A program made the translations under genes and the position numbers. DNA of 64,000 nucleotides from JAOBAU01 sp034667465. GTDB lineage: Bacteria; Acidobacteriota; Thermoanaerobaculia; Gp7-AA8. The stretch covers positions 1 to 64,000 of the forward strand of contig JAXDJV010000030.1 in NCBI GenBank assembly GCA_034667465.1, written 5' to 3'. This document shows, one piece after another, positions 47,901 to 54,600 of the stretch (the first letter of the stretch is position 1; each line of letters starts with the position of its first letter). The notes beneath the pieces are model-generated. The model was not told the origin of the DNA and did no database searches. It worked only from the letters and a program-made list of their open reading frames with translations.

Positions 47901-48637
47901 ATATCGGCTCGCACATCGACGACCTTGCGGTTGCGAACGGCGTCGCGTACGTCGCCGCCGGCGATTTCCTGACCGTCGAGCTCGCGACCGGCACCGTCCA
48001 TCGCGTGACAGGACATGGCGGCGTGCTGCGTGCGGTCGCCGTCTCCGGCACGTACGCATTCGCCGGTGGCGCAGCCGCGAGCGGCGCGACCGAAGCGCCG
48101 CTGCAGATCTACGACATCAGCAATCCGGCCGCGCCGGCGTTCGTTCGCGAGCAGGTCGTCGTCTCCGGCGATACGGTGTGGGGCATTCGTCCGCTCGACG
48201 CCCGCTATCTCGCGCTCTTCGCCGAATCGGACGACGGCTATCTCCGCATCGTCGATCGGCAGAACATCAATGCGCTCGCCCCCGTCGCGCAACTGCGTAT
48301 GTACAACGCCGGCGGCGTCGTCAGCGGCAACACGTTCTACGTCTGCGGCGATTACGGCGGCGTGACCGCCGTCGACATCACCGATCCAGCGCATCCCGCC
48401 ATCGTCGGCTCCGTCGACACCGGCTTCGGCGCGTCGTCGGTCGCACTTTCAGGAACGAACGAGCTCGCCGTCGCCGACGGCGTGGCCGGCATCACCTTCA
48501 TCGACGTCACCGATCGCACCGCGCCACACATCAAAGGGACGCAACAGCTTCCCGGCGCGCCCGCCGATCTCGTCGTCATCGGAAAAACCATCTACGTCGC
48601 GTCCGAGCTCGAGCTCGACGCGCTCACACGGCCGTAG
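29909..48637 (+). CDS. Giant secreted multidomain surface protein (6,242 residues)
   Basis: One uninterrupted frame of 6,242 residues, about 640 kDa. Signal peptide MPSLKTLIRVAFATALLALPATAS. Residues 24-920 match no family I know and include a helical stretch near 540-660. About 930-2130: some ten carboxypeptidase-regulatory-like modules (e.g. TDANGFFSVSDLAVGPITF, TDANGAYIFNAVPEGRF). About 2134-2370: two Big_5-like Ig modules (PADNANSVSPTASVIIAFSE). About 2370-2810: further Ig-like modules. Three glycine-rich beta-helix-like modules lie at about 2840-3105, 3610-3890 and 4025-4265, with Ig modules between the first two. The C-terminus has four propeller-like blocks (about 4490, 5154, 5548, 5944) separated by short Ig-like repeats. 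No membrane anchor or sorting motif closes it. Probably a cell-surface fibre or adhesin. The next giant gene starts 20 bp on. Confidence 0.85.
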   Translation: MPSLKTLIRVAFATALLALPATASEIGSAKLDILGVSLEVVTDPPVATGIDIPAVVQTKFGGKMNGDAPPSPGFLAVGELTGPGIDTPIIVTATPGHTFELPALRRSGDYTLQNIRLVTSPGGVFVQQAVPSSVNVNVSDVLKPSVTVRQLTPDDLRARGITIDSRNYDYYEYTFVFAVKGQNVVIPYTVVMDKRTNQPLPPLPDNPYNMPAPAFGSALPPRFDQPNIGGGVLVSELPPEVQDLPGDDGSGGGGFDRPRLRPTIPAAIVLPTNFGVLHQFFAVILNVTNNAPAGTSIQLDSVRAVMTTPQALRISKTEPAVSIGQAVPVRAADGSTFLIAQAEGSAEWTLEAMRAGTHTLKLELNATYRAPNQADVPMKGTLPATISVADPRFQINFVHPDTIRANENYTAYAFVTNTSTTPQTVTLNLDSHIPLCSTGGSASGICIVEGLSQQPITIASGATVTVPYRLQAKITGHIFATAGTADETIALNVALSMGVSESGVPLSPATLLMPYYAQFVDQNFVSAYMPLLGLGYSLATAPVNAKTAQFPRLIRSDVFRRAQDIARAGQRSFVMRRNRSEATADENRESLFHLALDLLCNVERLDLQASTPDFREWDQFRRQEENGRKAGAATARLLEGVAFAGGRSMPAFLSDFAATTSHRAPFAIALAHGAPVAGAARPYALTVKTISDLTLANPSELAGPWQRQIPFGELTQFSGGGEQGELAMLGRWSENLRITVTPAATQFTLELLYPDTAPDLKNASMLQAKLDVTGATIGQPVTFIVDRAATSIAVTGATAASSIHPVVQTPLAMVAAAQDVALDSAGRTVALLLNRPIRVTDALTLRDNFTISTAIAQLSYDVTRRNDATQTPVMGAALQDDGRLIILSFSKSLSSNATYRVGTVTPLRDLRNDSNSIVTTVVPRIDDDRPGGVVYGSVLLADNTPVKKRPIQLSSADGFQQDLTDDNGGFLFEYVARDPLRNRPGYYTLEARTADDKSASLEGSIRLAGELQHVNLVFLGRGKARGYVRYSDGEIIAGARVTVGNSLYSDLHTTTTDANGFFSVSDLAVGPITFAAVDAKGTVTYATSQLRVAGELLRQDLVIQRRTTPGGFGRVRVTVRRSDKMSDPDPNASLVPGARVGIYSQGFGLVDGVTDSGGQAFFDHIPAGQISVLAAEFSVAKRSNGAETDLKADQLVEQTVVLEVPPVASPQFVTVKGIVFRDDPAAPSDDTRVTAVAGAIVTFKGFPPVTTNATGRYVYYDVPVAYANGDGVHVYDPSTNRSGSFAFPALRAGEENTLDLKLSSKQAQGKATMRVRVVSATGEPVDNYTVISPGFPPDTFAGKGSGIYERVVDVPQSLDVWAIGVNHAKYGNQTVRGTLAVDFDGQIAATELRLPGQGTIIANTQILGTCSVPGCTPQWINSPGPVNVPYRVWSTGDQQLITEDHLFTPGADGLVHATKIPAGQTLDVETFEHPGGYAKATASIGFEGDLKTVTLRLSSLGNVSGRVVNYDGNTPVAGASVELSGGAFNGGSVTTLADGSFVFPAIAANASFRITATALVDGILRKGYVDSSTPVGGGPVSGLVLVMRQQANISGAIRDASGAPVPLAHYWVRELAWPYRELGSPLQPLIAGSNGSFFANNIFTGPFRVSAVSPIDPESRGDLQGTIVEENADRNGLSLVIGAAGTGSVNVTVYDSNSGFTTVPNAEVSLQVSGQGYDFTVTNASGFAVFEQIPVGHYFIRAISRAVGRSGVSDGFDVPRNGTVNVRVSLTFIGTVRGTIVDADNDPPTPVVGAAVFLHGSGGLDARASTDANGAYIFNAVPEGRFSIEAIDLVSGRHVATGIDYELSSLVQNLNIGALSIERSGTVNLTVSLPNDAGGAGEIAPLVDVTVNQALSYSREQQGRGSMAFNKLFTTRGFNINVRELGGEQRVINVVNARFAAGARIANVSLVFPTTGSVEVTVLGENDQPQRGVLVEVSDGDRTLRVFTGDNGTARVDGLPLRYVVARATSGTVSASDGGTIISHSTPLHFTLRLGNRIDVTGKVFAEEGVNVPSVGTNVLADVSSPLFLLGTVRMQTRTDANGEYRFGAIPISNTSLTLTFVGPDEVTAGDRISSFAVPNGQTGELRMRDAKLDATPPRVTSIDPADNANSVSPTASVIIAFSEDLAGIAATSFSLVSTDNNQSTSFAMTSGRVNGIFRVTLTPSAKLRSNVVYRVTVANSVHDAAGNLMKSTVGSSFTTVDYTEPRVISTTPSTIGPIPDGTTFRLKFNKPIDVTAFAPNGGGTAKLDRLQTYKGDVLQPLNVTIALDPNDAATLIVAPIGTAIEPSSYYRITINGARDTQPIPAVQTIAQIFDFFSFDTVAPVVTIPSPLPAGSPLIAGQLYTFVPGITDGAGGAPSTDIAFVDWTYPENTTSRVKAGNFSIAPRVDSTDGTYTLKAKATDLSGNESAVVTATFTVAANEAPKNVVLTAPASTYLGRTVAAHVAFTDEGTVVTTKLTVSGTKKDGSAFVFTDNLIHPSPNQQISRGNVAATWNGADYIVDVPAGTLKSGSTLTLTATVVDSVNKTSEPATATVTIAPDAIEPQMTITAPIAETQYSFGTGTTTYAIKATAIDAESGIAHLTFAYDGKTIDLPASVATRDAGGAWLFTTTATVTAKNVDTRIHITATAFDNDGNTKQQVLDVIYKSVGITNVPKAAWITPLDGGALVAGETNVPLKLRIRATAEPLGFRPTVHFESDAFVTAPPSMTTPTSGTDLYEQTVNLDVPASGSFTISAIVDDADPSHQVVLPITIDAVVPDAPVVVSNFEINEQNLATYSGKTVVVRGAATRLNIDTPATLRNLVVLNGATVGTRDGVRLEATITDRLYVDGDSSIDVSGKGYRGGWQKSDDGTFTNNSANGITLGNTSVGGATSGASASHAGAGGEDSGSSTNATYGSITAPATFGAGGAGATGSAFGNTPGGNGGGAIGIRGDLARLVIAGGVHADGDSGASNLFNAGAGGSVQLSARAIVTGPATRITANGGDDNALQNSSRGAGGGRIAVTATERFELDSVSAELQARGGRNATSAEGRTYVDGGAGTLFIVAPGATPGELIVSSFDDRNPTTAHVTRPTPITGTTSFSNVTIGPRALARFDDAYPATITVDSTAVAIKPGEIPTFTFSSIPASGGEIIRGSNISTTYAAKSNAGITSVVATFAPAGTLTPDSYPASPLDTTTITKTIVVPATAPLGAASLTVRITDRAGRSVDVPPVALTVTENFAPAIDKFLLDPSTLVDPIALTMYPGHKVTATLAASDDTAITKFTFLSTLAGVAATPIVLTPNTKLLADTPFLVDVPPATASGATLRLDATVEDNVAAHATTVSKTITILKDTIAPSITVTSPIVSATILDEATARTIAIAATVVDAQVAVKQVFATVSGQAWAMTAPAGSSVYSVAAPMPDVVGVDVVDVPVTVTALDYENNSATSSVINVHVRPFNDPNAPVVGFIYPSVGAAFPAGYTANLRVNAVGNGTGNTSNGVTKVDFSVALNGTTSTITATRSGSSDFWDATFAIPAATPDVSIATVRATATNVGSLTNSATATFTVLVVAPADKFTSSATIAAGDPSHDNHNIWIAGSSTVVTLNGSHTLRNLMVLDSGEAAINGTATAGIVSLANGGRLSHAIATATSINRLSVIATGNVTVDPNSSIDVSFRGLTGNVSSVAYTYDPATGLPTLNGGAGAWNGGAHGGAGGQWDGPATTAYGSLFDPNEPGAAGSMNTTCAVCVSGGGVARIKAPSLILDGSIKANGQLDSEASGAGGSIRVDADSIAGTGEIHADAGRNPTGASGGGGRVALYYKSLSIPSSKITAASAAAATSRVLTPGAAGTVYLRRVDASAAKLADELVVDNGGVTATLTTTFATAGSGTVTAINGNVITLSNAVPFSIESTTIELLDATSNVVSSYAITARTANSVTGDLAGDAAVNTTLGAAYRGVMKVDKLTLRGGALVSISSLSTALVSATGATARLGDLHATAPMLLDGAGTIEVNGTLSAPALSLTNGAKLSHSIAGTTTINRLNVKVAGAFTIDALSSVDVTGMGIGGNSGGVAYTYDSRTGLPTLTGGASAWNGGSHGGAGGQWNGPLGVAYGSLFDPNEPGAAGSNNDSCVSCNSGGGVIRIAAGSLNIDGTIAADGLNSDGAGAGGSVRIDATTISGSGRIRANGGRDTNGASGAGGRVALYYNSLTVPAANITVSGADSASGDNRTGAAGTLFLKSASQTYGSLFVDNGSLISSAKTTLTSVGNHIATQVSTNSVTDSAASFETLNGIRLTFNYDVSKSWPIVSNNRTTATVTPDANFQPVVGTPFRGLYRFDRVTLVNARVETDDVLISETPLSRDAASTLVSGNIAPPSINVAAIHIAGGTLGQSVIGASGAVVDPDAPITLLVTNTRTAITTTTVVAADGSFVASVGGKSGDVITARAADSHRLPLTSAAVTIGVLTSDSATASQVTLASFGVDAAFRPRSLAMSGRTLAVISDATASSDKVVLFDATSPSSPVPTAAVSIGDGANRSVVIDHGWVFVGATRLNRFQLGSATPTVLHGPTGTYSSLAVLGHYLYAAQANNSGLVRMFDIANPASPVDYGSGSFVSGGSVTFTSLVPIGTKYVAGISADKTNGVGHDVVIWDVHDTNVWYPMSDFDVPSFDASRGVLSGNVLHLVSATGSEEVLVNVADVAHPAVLGRVSIGQSGRGVDAAATHAYAAVGDSIAFIDATTATAPRFGSALSVGANANDVRIGGGAVYVAHDAGLAIISADEGPVLSTGLMTITTNGGNAVVTGAPGAIVGGSGAITLELRDGAVSGSTTANADGSFVATVAATAGDELTIKATDGVARVAGPTFIGTLPIPPLTITTAKISFVFSSGSATVTGIAGAIGGGKPPVSVTISDRSRVLPVKVVTANTDGSFTGSVSAFSGDFLGVAATDAAGTSVGPLIIGRITIPLAVNTSLVSIANVSGTARITGAAGAITGTDPITVVVTNGPKTNNNFVSANGSFTVDLVGVAGGDPLTLSASDGASANVGPLPIGNVPVGLSINKALITAARGGVVTGTAGAVSGHAPLTITLRAGTVTAAPITANADGSFIGTVAGAPGDHVLLTLSDGTASTLDDVGTIPTTGTIAITSAMTGGDAAFRARTLAVGGNSLVVASYPDATTGSSDKLLLFDVIDSTNPIYQQTFTLGSAARAATIDNGWAFVGTNNGLTTIDLSASNSVHAFSCSCASPSTAVAVIGNYAYTINGTSVVEYDITTRATPFVSRTDDIGPTAFRGMVASQDRYLALLAPVKGFGSNNLRLFDTAAHDIAGFVTLPFAPFRGRAVGTLLYVVGETGGEIPVDLTNPQQPVVLNTSPTGDGVPSYGVDAYGTTVAIAGGTVGAYVVDATTPAQPSIRSVMNESAPAWDVAYNLGALYVASETSLYIATAQSQAPVIDPSKIRVTGTASSLTVTGSRGAVAGAGVTAVVAHGTTNVPVTLQNDGSFTVQFAATSNETLTIRVTDNQQRTFGPISLGRVPYGSFNTITAAMTDSAFRARQLVLSGTTLLVASRETTSDAIVLYDVASPSAPSWKQTLRSALGAVQSMTVADGRAYVSYARGATMIDLRGATPIVTALPAIDGVPGALTVSGHYLFVSALKNGETSLAAFDISDSTAIRLQAASVTGQRTELLSMIALDPTHLAAAGAVGSFFADVSSAIEPGHGHPADTFLCEDVVAIGADRLFITSASHKLRSWRLDETNGDDIITINTAGAARGVDAAGSTLYVADGDAGLSIVDATNVQLPVLLRSIPINGGAWDARVGRGVVYVAADGGVAVIGSPDLVVEPTIDARALTAQTDGTTTATISGAVNAIVSAAAATIHITSGANTSINGTVDTFGAFGPLTLAAAPGGALVAHADTASKSAQRPLAPVPFANSVTSYAVTAAKSGDVNARFRRVALDGTRLVATHGYPYNSWYYDTPPAGSDALFIFDTTQPIATQTPVVVHIGSHIDDLAVANGVAYVAAGDFLTVELATGTVHRVTGHGGVLRAVAVSGTYAFAGGAAASGATEAPLQIYDISNPAAPAFVREQVVVSGDTVWGIRPLDARYLALFAESDDGYLRIVDRQNINALAPVAQLRMYNAGGVVSGNTFYVCGDYGGVTAVDITDPAHPAIVGSVDTGFGASSVALSGTNELAVADGVAGITFIDVTDRTAPHIKGTQQLPGAPADLVVIGKTIYVASELELDALTRP
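40850..41505. repeat. Glycine-rich beta-helix-like module, copy 1 of a tandem pair
   Basis: Encodes SLANGGRLSHAI through PGAAGTVYLRR, containing NGGAHGGAGGQW, YGSLFDPNEPGAAGS and the cysteine pair CAVC. It matches 41999-42650 residue by residue with an offset of about 1,149 bp. Confidence 0.8.
41999..42650. repeat. Glycine-rich beta-helix-like module, copy 2 of a tandem pair
   Basis: Encodes SLTNGAKLSHSI through TGAAGTLFLKS, with NGGSHGGAGGQW, YGSLFDPNEPGAAGS and the cysteine pair CVSC. A more distant relative lies at about 38420-39180. Confidence 0.8.
43375..48637. repeat. Four propeller-like blocks alternating with short Ig-like repeats (C-terminal part of first giant protein)
   Basis: Blocks begin at about 43375, 45367, 46549 and 47738, each about 290-300 residues. 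Openings are alike: AAFRPRSLAMSGRTLAVIS, AAFRARTLAVGGNSLVVAS, SAFRARQLVLSGTTLLVAS, ARFRRVALDGTRLVATH. Each then carries LFDATSPSSP / LYDVASPSAP-type LVIVD-like blades and VDVxxTxAYVA turns. Between blocks 1 and 2 are four Ig-like repeats of about 85-95 residues (GAPGAIVGGSG, GIAGAIGGGKP, GAAGAITGTDP, GTAGAVSGHAP). Confidence 0.75.
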
Positions 48638-48657
48638 TCGCAGATTAGGAAACAGGA

Positions 48658-51600
48658 ATGCCACGATTCAAACAGCTGCTCGCCGCGATCGCACTCACGG
48701 CGCTTCCGCTCGCCGCGCAAACGACGCCGCCTCCCGCTCAGGTGTCGTTCAACGACGACTTTCAAAGTTACGGTGAGCATAAGAACCCTCCGGGCTGGGT
48801 CGACACGTCCGTCGGCAGCAGCAAGCCGGCCGCCGGCGGCCTGTTCAAAACGTGGCCCGATCCGACGCAGGGAAACAAGGCGACCAACATCGTCTATGGC
48901 ACGCAGCAGTCGTCCGGCAATCCATCCGGCAACAACCCGCGTATCGGAAGCTTCTCGACGTACACGACGACGTCGTTTCCCGCGAAAGGTGGTTTCGAAT
49001 ATCGCGGACGGTTCATTCGCACCAGCGCCACCACGCAATCCGGCCTGACCTTCTTCTCGTCGTATCCGGAGAAGGATCAGTACTACCTCGTCGGCGCGTG
49101 GCCGCAGGCGAACGGCACGCTGACGATGCAGCTCTTCGCATTCGGCGGCGGCGCATTCACCGGCACGGTCGACAGCGGTTTCACGCCGGCCGTGAACACC
49201 TGGTATCGCTTCTTCATCCAGTCCGATGACGTCGGCGGCGCAACGAACGTGCGCGTTCGTTTCTGGGCCGATGGCGCGGCGGAACCGTCGACGTTCTCGA
49301 TCGACGCGAAAGACACGACGCCCGCGCATCTCACCGCCGGCCGCATCGGAATCTGGTCGGCCGTAAAGGGCGACACGTTCGTCGACGATCTCTCCGCGAA
49401 ATCGTCGATCGATCGCACCGCGCCGGTCATCACGTTCCGCGATCACGACACGCAGCGGCTGCTCGACCCGGCAACGCTTGCGCTCTTCAAAACGCCCGCG
49501 AAGATCGACGTCTCGATCGCCGACGATCTCTCCGCCATCGCCACGAAGTCGATCAAACTCGACGGCGCCGACTACATTTCAGGAACAGCGATCGCCACCG
49601 ATCGGCTGCACACGATCGTCGTTGACGCGACCGACGCCGCGGGCAACGCCGCACACGCAACGCTGAACCTGCTCGTCGATCAGCTGCCGCCGGTCGTCGC
49701 GTTGACGATCAACAATGCACCGTTCACCGACGGTCAGATCTTTGCCGGCGACGTGACGGTGAAAGCGTCGGTCACCGATTCCTCCGACGTGCGAACCGTC
49801 GCCATGCTCGACGGCACCGTCGTCGCGCTGCCGGCGCCGACCGCCGAAGAACGCCGCCACGATTTCAAAGTCGTCGCCACCGATCAGGTGCTCTGGTCGA
49901 CCGAAGTGACGCGCAGCTTCTTCGTCGACAAATCGGCGCCGGTCGTGACGATCCTCGCCAACGGCCGCCCGCTCGGCGACGCCGACACGTTCGCGCAGGA
50001 CGTGACGCTCACGTTCTCCGCAACCGACCTGACGCTCGACACGATCGCCGCCACGCTCGACGGCGCGCCGATCGGCAGCGGCTTCGTCGTTACGGTCAGC
50101 AAGGTTCACCAGCTCATCGTCACGGCGAACGACAAGGCCGGACATGCGACGACGATCACCCGCTCGTTCCCGCTGTCGAAGACGCAGCCCGAGGTCCATC
50201 TCTTCGCGAACGGCGCGCCGTTCGTCGCCGGTACCTCGTTCCGCGTGCCTGTCGCGTTCACCGCGACGATGACCGATCCGACGCCGACCTCATACGTCGC
50301 CACCGTCGACAACCACGACTATCACCTCGGCGACACGATCGCAGGCGAAGATCACCACACCATCACGCTCCGCGTCACCAACGCCGCGCACCTCGAAACG
50401 CTCGTCGGTCCGCATCCGTTCACGATCGATCTCCATCCGCCGGCGGTGACGTTGAGCGAAGGCGGAGCTCCGTTCGAAGCGGGAAAGAAATTCACGCGCG
50501 ACGTCGTGCCGGTCGTCGCCGCCACCGACAACTTCACCGCCGCGCCGCGCCGCACGCTGCTCGTCGATGGTCACGACTATCCGCTCGACCAGCCGATCGC
50601 CTCCGAGTCAGCCGATCACACCATTGAAGCGATCGCCACCGACGATGCCGGCAACAGCGCGTCGGTCGGTCCGTTCCATTTCGTCCTCGACAAGACGAAG
50701 CCGATTGTCACCGTCACCGACGGCGACAACAAACCGTTCGCCGCCGGCAATGCGCTCTTCGCACATGCCGTGCAGCTTCGCGTCACCGTCATCGATGTCA
50801 CGAATGCGCCGCCGGTCGCGGCCGGCGTGACGTTCGACGCCGGCACGCGCCAGAGCGACGGCAGCGTCGTTTATCTCAGCCAGCCGATCGGCGCCGATGG
50901 CGTTTACGACATCGCCATCGTCGCCACCGACGTCGTCGGTCTCGCGAACGACGCCGTCCACGCGCGCTTCCGAATCGACACGAAGCCGCCGGTCATCACG
51001 TTCACCGCGCCCGCGGAAAACGCGTCGCTCGGCGCGCCGTCGATCACCGTCGCCGGCACGAGCGACGACGCGGAGTCGGTCACGATCAACGGCCGCGACG
51101 CGCTCGTCGACACAACCGCGCATACGTTCACCATCGACGGCGTTGCGCTGCTCGAAGGAAAGAACGATCTCGTCGCCGTCGCGTTCGACAAAGCGGGGAA
51201 CCGCGGCAGCGCGACCCGGTCGGTGACGCTCGATACGTCCGCGCCCCAGCTCACCGTGACGTCGCCGCTGCGCGATGCGTGCGTTCGGACGAATGAGCTG
51301 ACCGTGAGCGGTCGCGCCTCCGACGCGAATCTGGCGTCGGTGAAGGTCTCGATCGGCGGTACGTCGATCACGGCAACGACCGCAGTCGACGGCAGCTGGA
51401 GCGCGACGTTGCCGCTCGCCGCCGAAGGACGCGTCGTCGTCACCATCGAAGCGATCGACGTGAGCGGTCACAGCACGACCGCGACGATTCCGATCTCCGT
51501 CGATCGCACCGTTCCGCGCATCGAAGTATCGGAAGGCGGCAGGACCTTCAGCGCCGGCGCGTTCAATCGCACGCTCGCGCCGATCGTTCGCGTCATCGAT

Positions 51601-54600
51601 GAAGACGCGAACATCGCGGCAACGATCACGCTCGACGGCCACACCTTCGCTTCCGGCGCGAGCATCACGCTCGCCGGCGCGCACGCGCTCGTCGTCAACG
51701 CCACCGATTGCGCGGGGAACATCGCCGCCGCAACGTCGATCGCATTCACGATCGATCTGACGCCGCCGGTCTTCACTTCGTTCGATCCTGCCGATGGAAC
51801 GACGATCGGCGAAGCGCAGGCGACGATCCGCGGTCACGTTGACGAAGCCGATCTCGCATCCGTCACGTTTGAGGGAACGACCCTCGCCGCGACGATCGAC
51901 GGCCCGAACTTCACCTTCACGAACGTTCCGCTCACCGAAGGGACGAATCGCTTTGCGGTTGTAGCGATCGATCGCGCGGGCAATCGCGCGACGCGCACCT
52001 ACACGCTGCAGGTGAAGACCACCGCTCCGTCAGTCGAGATTCTCGACGATGGCTCGCTGCTCGTCAGCGGCCGCACCTTCACGCGCAGCGTCACGCCGGT
52101 CATCCGCGCAAACGATCCTGCGGCGACGATCGCGGCGACAATCAACGGCGCGCCGTTCACGTCCGGCACGACGATCGCGACCGACGGCAGCTATTCGCTC
52201 AGCGCGACCGCGACCGATTCTGTCGGCCACACCGGCAGCGCGACGGCGACCTTCACGATCGACCGCACCGCGCCGGTCGTGACGATCACGTCGCCGGCGA
52301 ACGACGCAACGGTGGCGGCAAACAGCATTGAAGTGCGCGGCACGTTCACCGGCAGCGACGTCGCCTCGATCACCGTCAACGGCATCGACGCGATCCGTTC
52401 CGGCAACACGTTCGTCGCCGCGAACATCACGCTCGACGAGGGGACGAATCTCATCACCGCGACAGCGCTCGACAACGCCGGCAACATCGGCGAAGCGCGC
52501 ATCGAAGTCACGCGCAGCAGCAACCGTCCCGGCATCGTCCTCACCGCGCCGATCGACAAGACGTTGACTAATCGCTCGACGACCGCCGTCATCGGCCAGC
52601 TGCTCTCATTCGTCGGCGGCACGAAGGTGACGATCAACGGCAGCGAAGTCGCCGTCGATCCGGTCGGCGTCTTCCGCAAAAATGACTTCGCGCTCATCGA
52701 AGGCGACAACGCCATCACCGCGGCCGTCGCCGGCAGCACGAAGTCGGTCACCGTCCATCTGCTCGCCGACTTCACGCCGCCCGCGCTGACCGTCCGCGCC
52801 AATGGCGCCGACCTCGCGAACGGCGCTCGCTTCGCGACCGCACCGTCGATCGCCGTCTCGGCCACCGACGCGAACCCAAATGTCACGACGCGCGTCACGA
52901 TCGACGGCGTCGCCGGCACCGACGCGACATCTCTCCGCGACGGCGGTCATCTGCTGACCGCGACCGCGCGCGATGCTGCCGGCAACGAGACCCGCATCGA
53001 CCGCACGTTCTTCATCGGCGCAGCCGGGGCCGGCAGCGCCTGCTTGCTCTCGCTCACCGCCGTCGATCCCTCCAACTTCTCCACAATCCTCGGCGATCAC
53101 GTGCTGCTGAGCGGCCGGTCCGGCGGCGCCGCAAACGTTCTCGTGAACGGCGCGCGTGCGTCGCTCGCCGACGGTACGTTCTCAGCGTCGGTGCAACTCG
53201 TCGAAGGGCGCAACGACATCTCGATCCGCTGCGCCGACGCCGCCGGCACCGCCTCGGGCGACGCGATCACGCTGACGCTCTTCCGCCTTTCCGGTTCGCC
53301 GTCGGTGCGCATCATCACTCCCGCGAACGAGAGCATCGCGGCCGCCGATAAGATCACCGTCACCGGCGAAGTCGGCGAGGGCGTCATCTCCGGCGACGTC
53401 AACGGCATTCCGTTCACGGTGCCGAACGACGGCGCCGCAACGCACCCGTTCAGCGTCGCGAACGTCTCCGTCGTCAACGGGTTGAACGTCATCGCCGCGC
53501 GAGCGCGCGACGGCGCCGGCCGCACCGGTGTCGCCGCCATTCACGTCACCCGTTACTCCGCGGCGCCGCGTCTCGAGATCACGTCGCCGATCGCAGGCAC
53601 GCAGAGCGGCGGCGCATCGATCGACGTCTCCGGCACATACGCGAACGTCGATCCGTCGACGATCGCGATCGGCTCGGCGATCGTAACGACGCAGCCGCGC
53701 AGCGATACGTCCGGCACGTTCACCGCATCTTCGGTTCCGCTCAGCGGTGCGACGACGACCCTCACCGTCACCGCTCGTTCGCGCGCGAACGTCGCCACCA
53801 CAACGTCCGTCGATGTGCTCGCCAGCGGCGGTCCCTCGATCACCATCGATGCGCCGCGCGACAACGTCGCGTACGCATCGACCGCGACTGCGCCCGATGC
53901 GATCACCGGCACGATCAACGCCGCCGGCGGCTCGACCGTCGTCGTCAACGGCGTCGAAGCAACAATCACCGATTCGCACTTCAGCGCCGTCATCGCATTC
54001 GCGGCGAACGGCAGCACGAACGTCGTCGCACGCGTCGCGCAGCCGGACGGCAAGTCCGCCATCGACGCCATCCGCCTGACGAAACTCAGGCCGCTGACGA
54101 TCGTCGATTCGTTCCCGGCGCAGAACGCGACCGCCGTCGATCGCGGCGCGCTCCTCGTCATCCTCTTCTCGAATCCACTCGATGCCGCGACCGTCGGCGG
54201 CGCGCTCCGTCTCGTCGATGCAAACGGCAACGTCATCACCGGCGCGACCTTCGTCGACTCCGATGCGGTCAGCTTCGCGCCGGCCGTTCCGTTCACGAGC
54301 GGTGGCCATTACACGCTGACGATCTCGACAGCCGCGAAAGACATCGCCGGCCAGTCGCTGCAGTCGCCGTTCGTCCTGACATTCGACGCCGGCTCGCTTG
54401 CACCGACCTCCGCGCCGACCGTCGATGCGACCGACGACAGCGGTTGCTTCACGACGCGCACGATTCACGGCACCGCCAGCGTTGCCGGTGCGCGCATTCG
54501 CGCCGACGTCGACGGCGCGCCGGTCGCAACGACCGCCGCCGCCGATCGCTCGTTCACGCTCGACCTCAACTTCTCCGGCCAGGCCGGCTATCACACCGTG

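Noticed and set aside
49411..54090. CRISPR-like array suggested by regular spacing in the second giant gene
   Set aside because: The period is about 250-290 bp, units are not identical in DNA, and they encode in-frame Ig-like modules.
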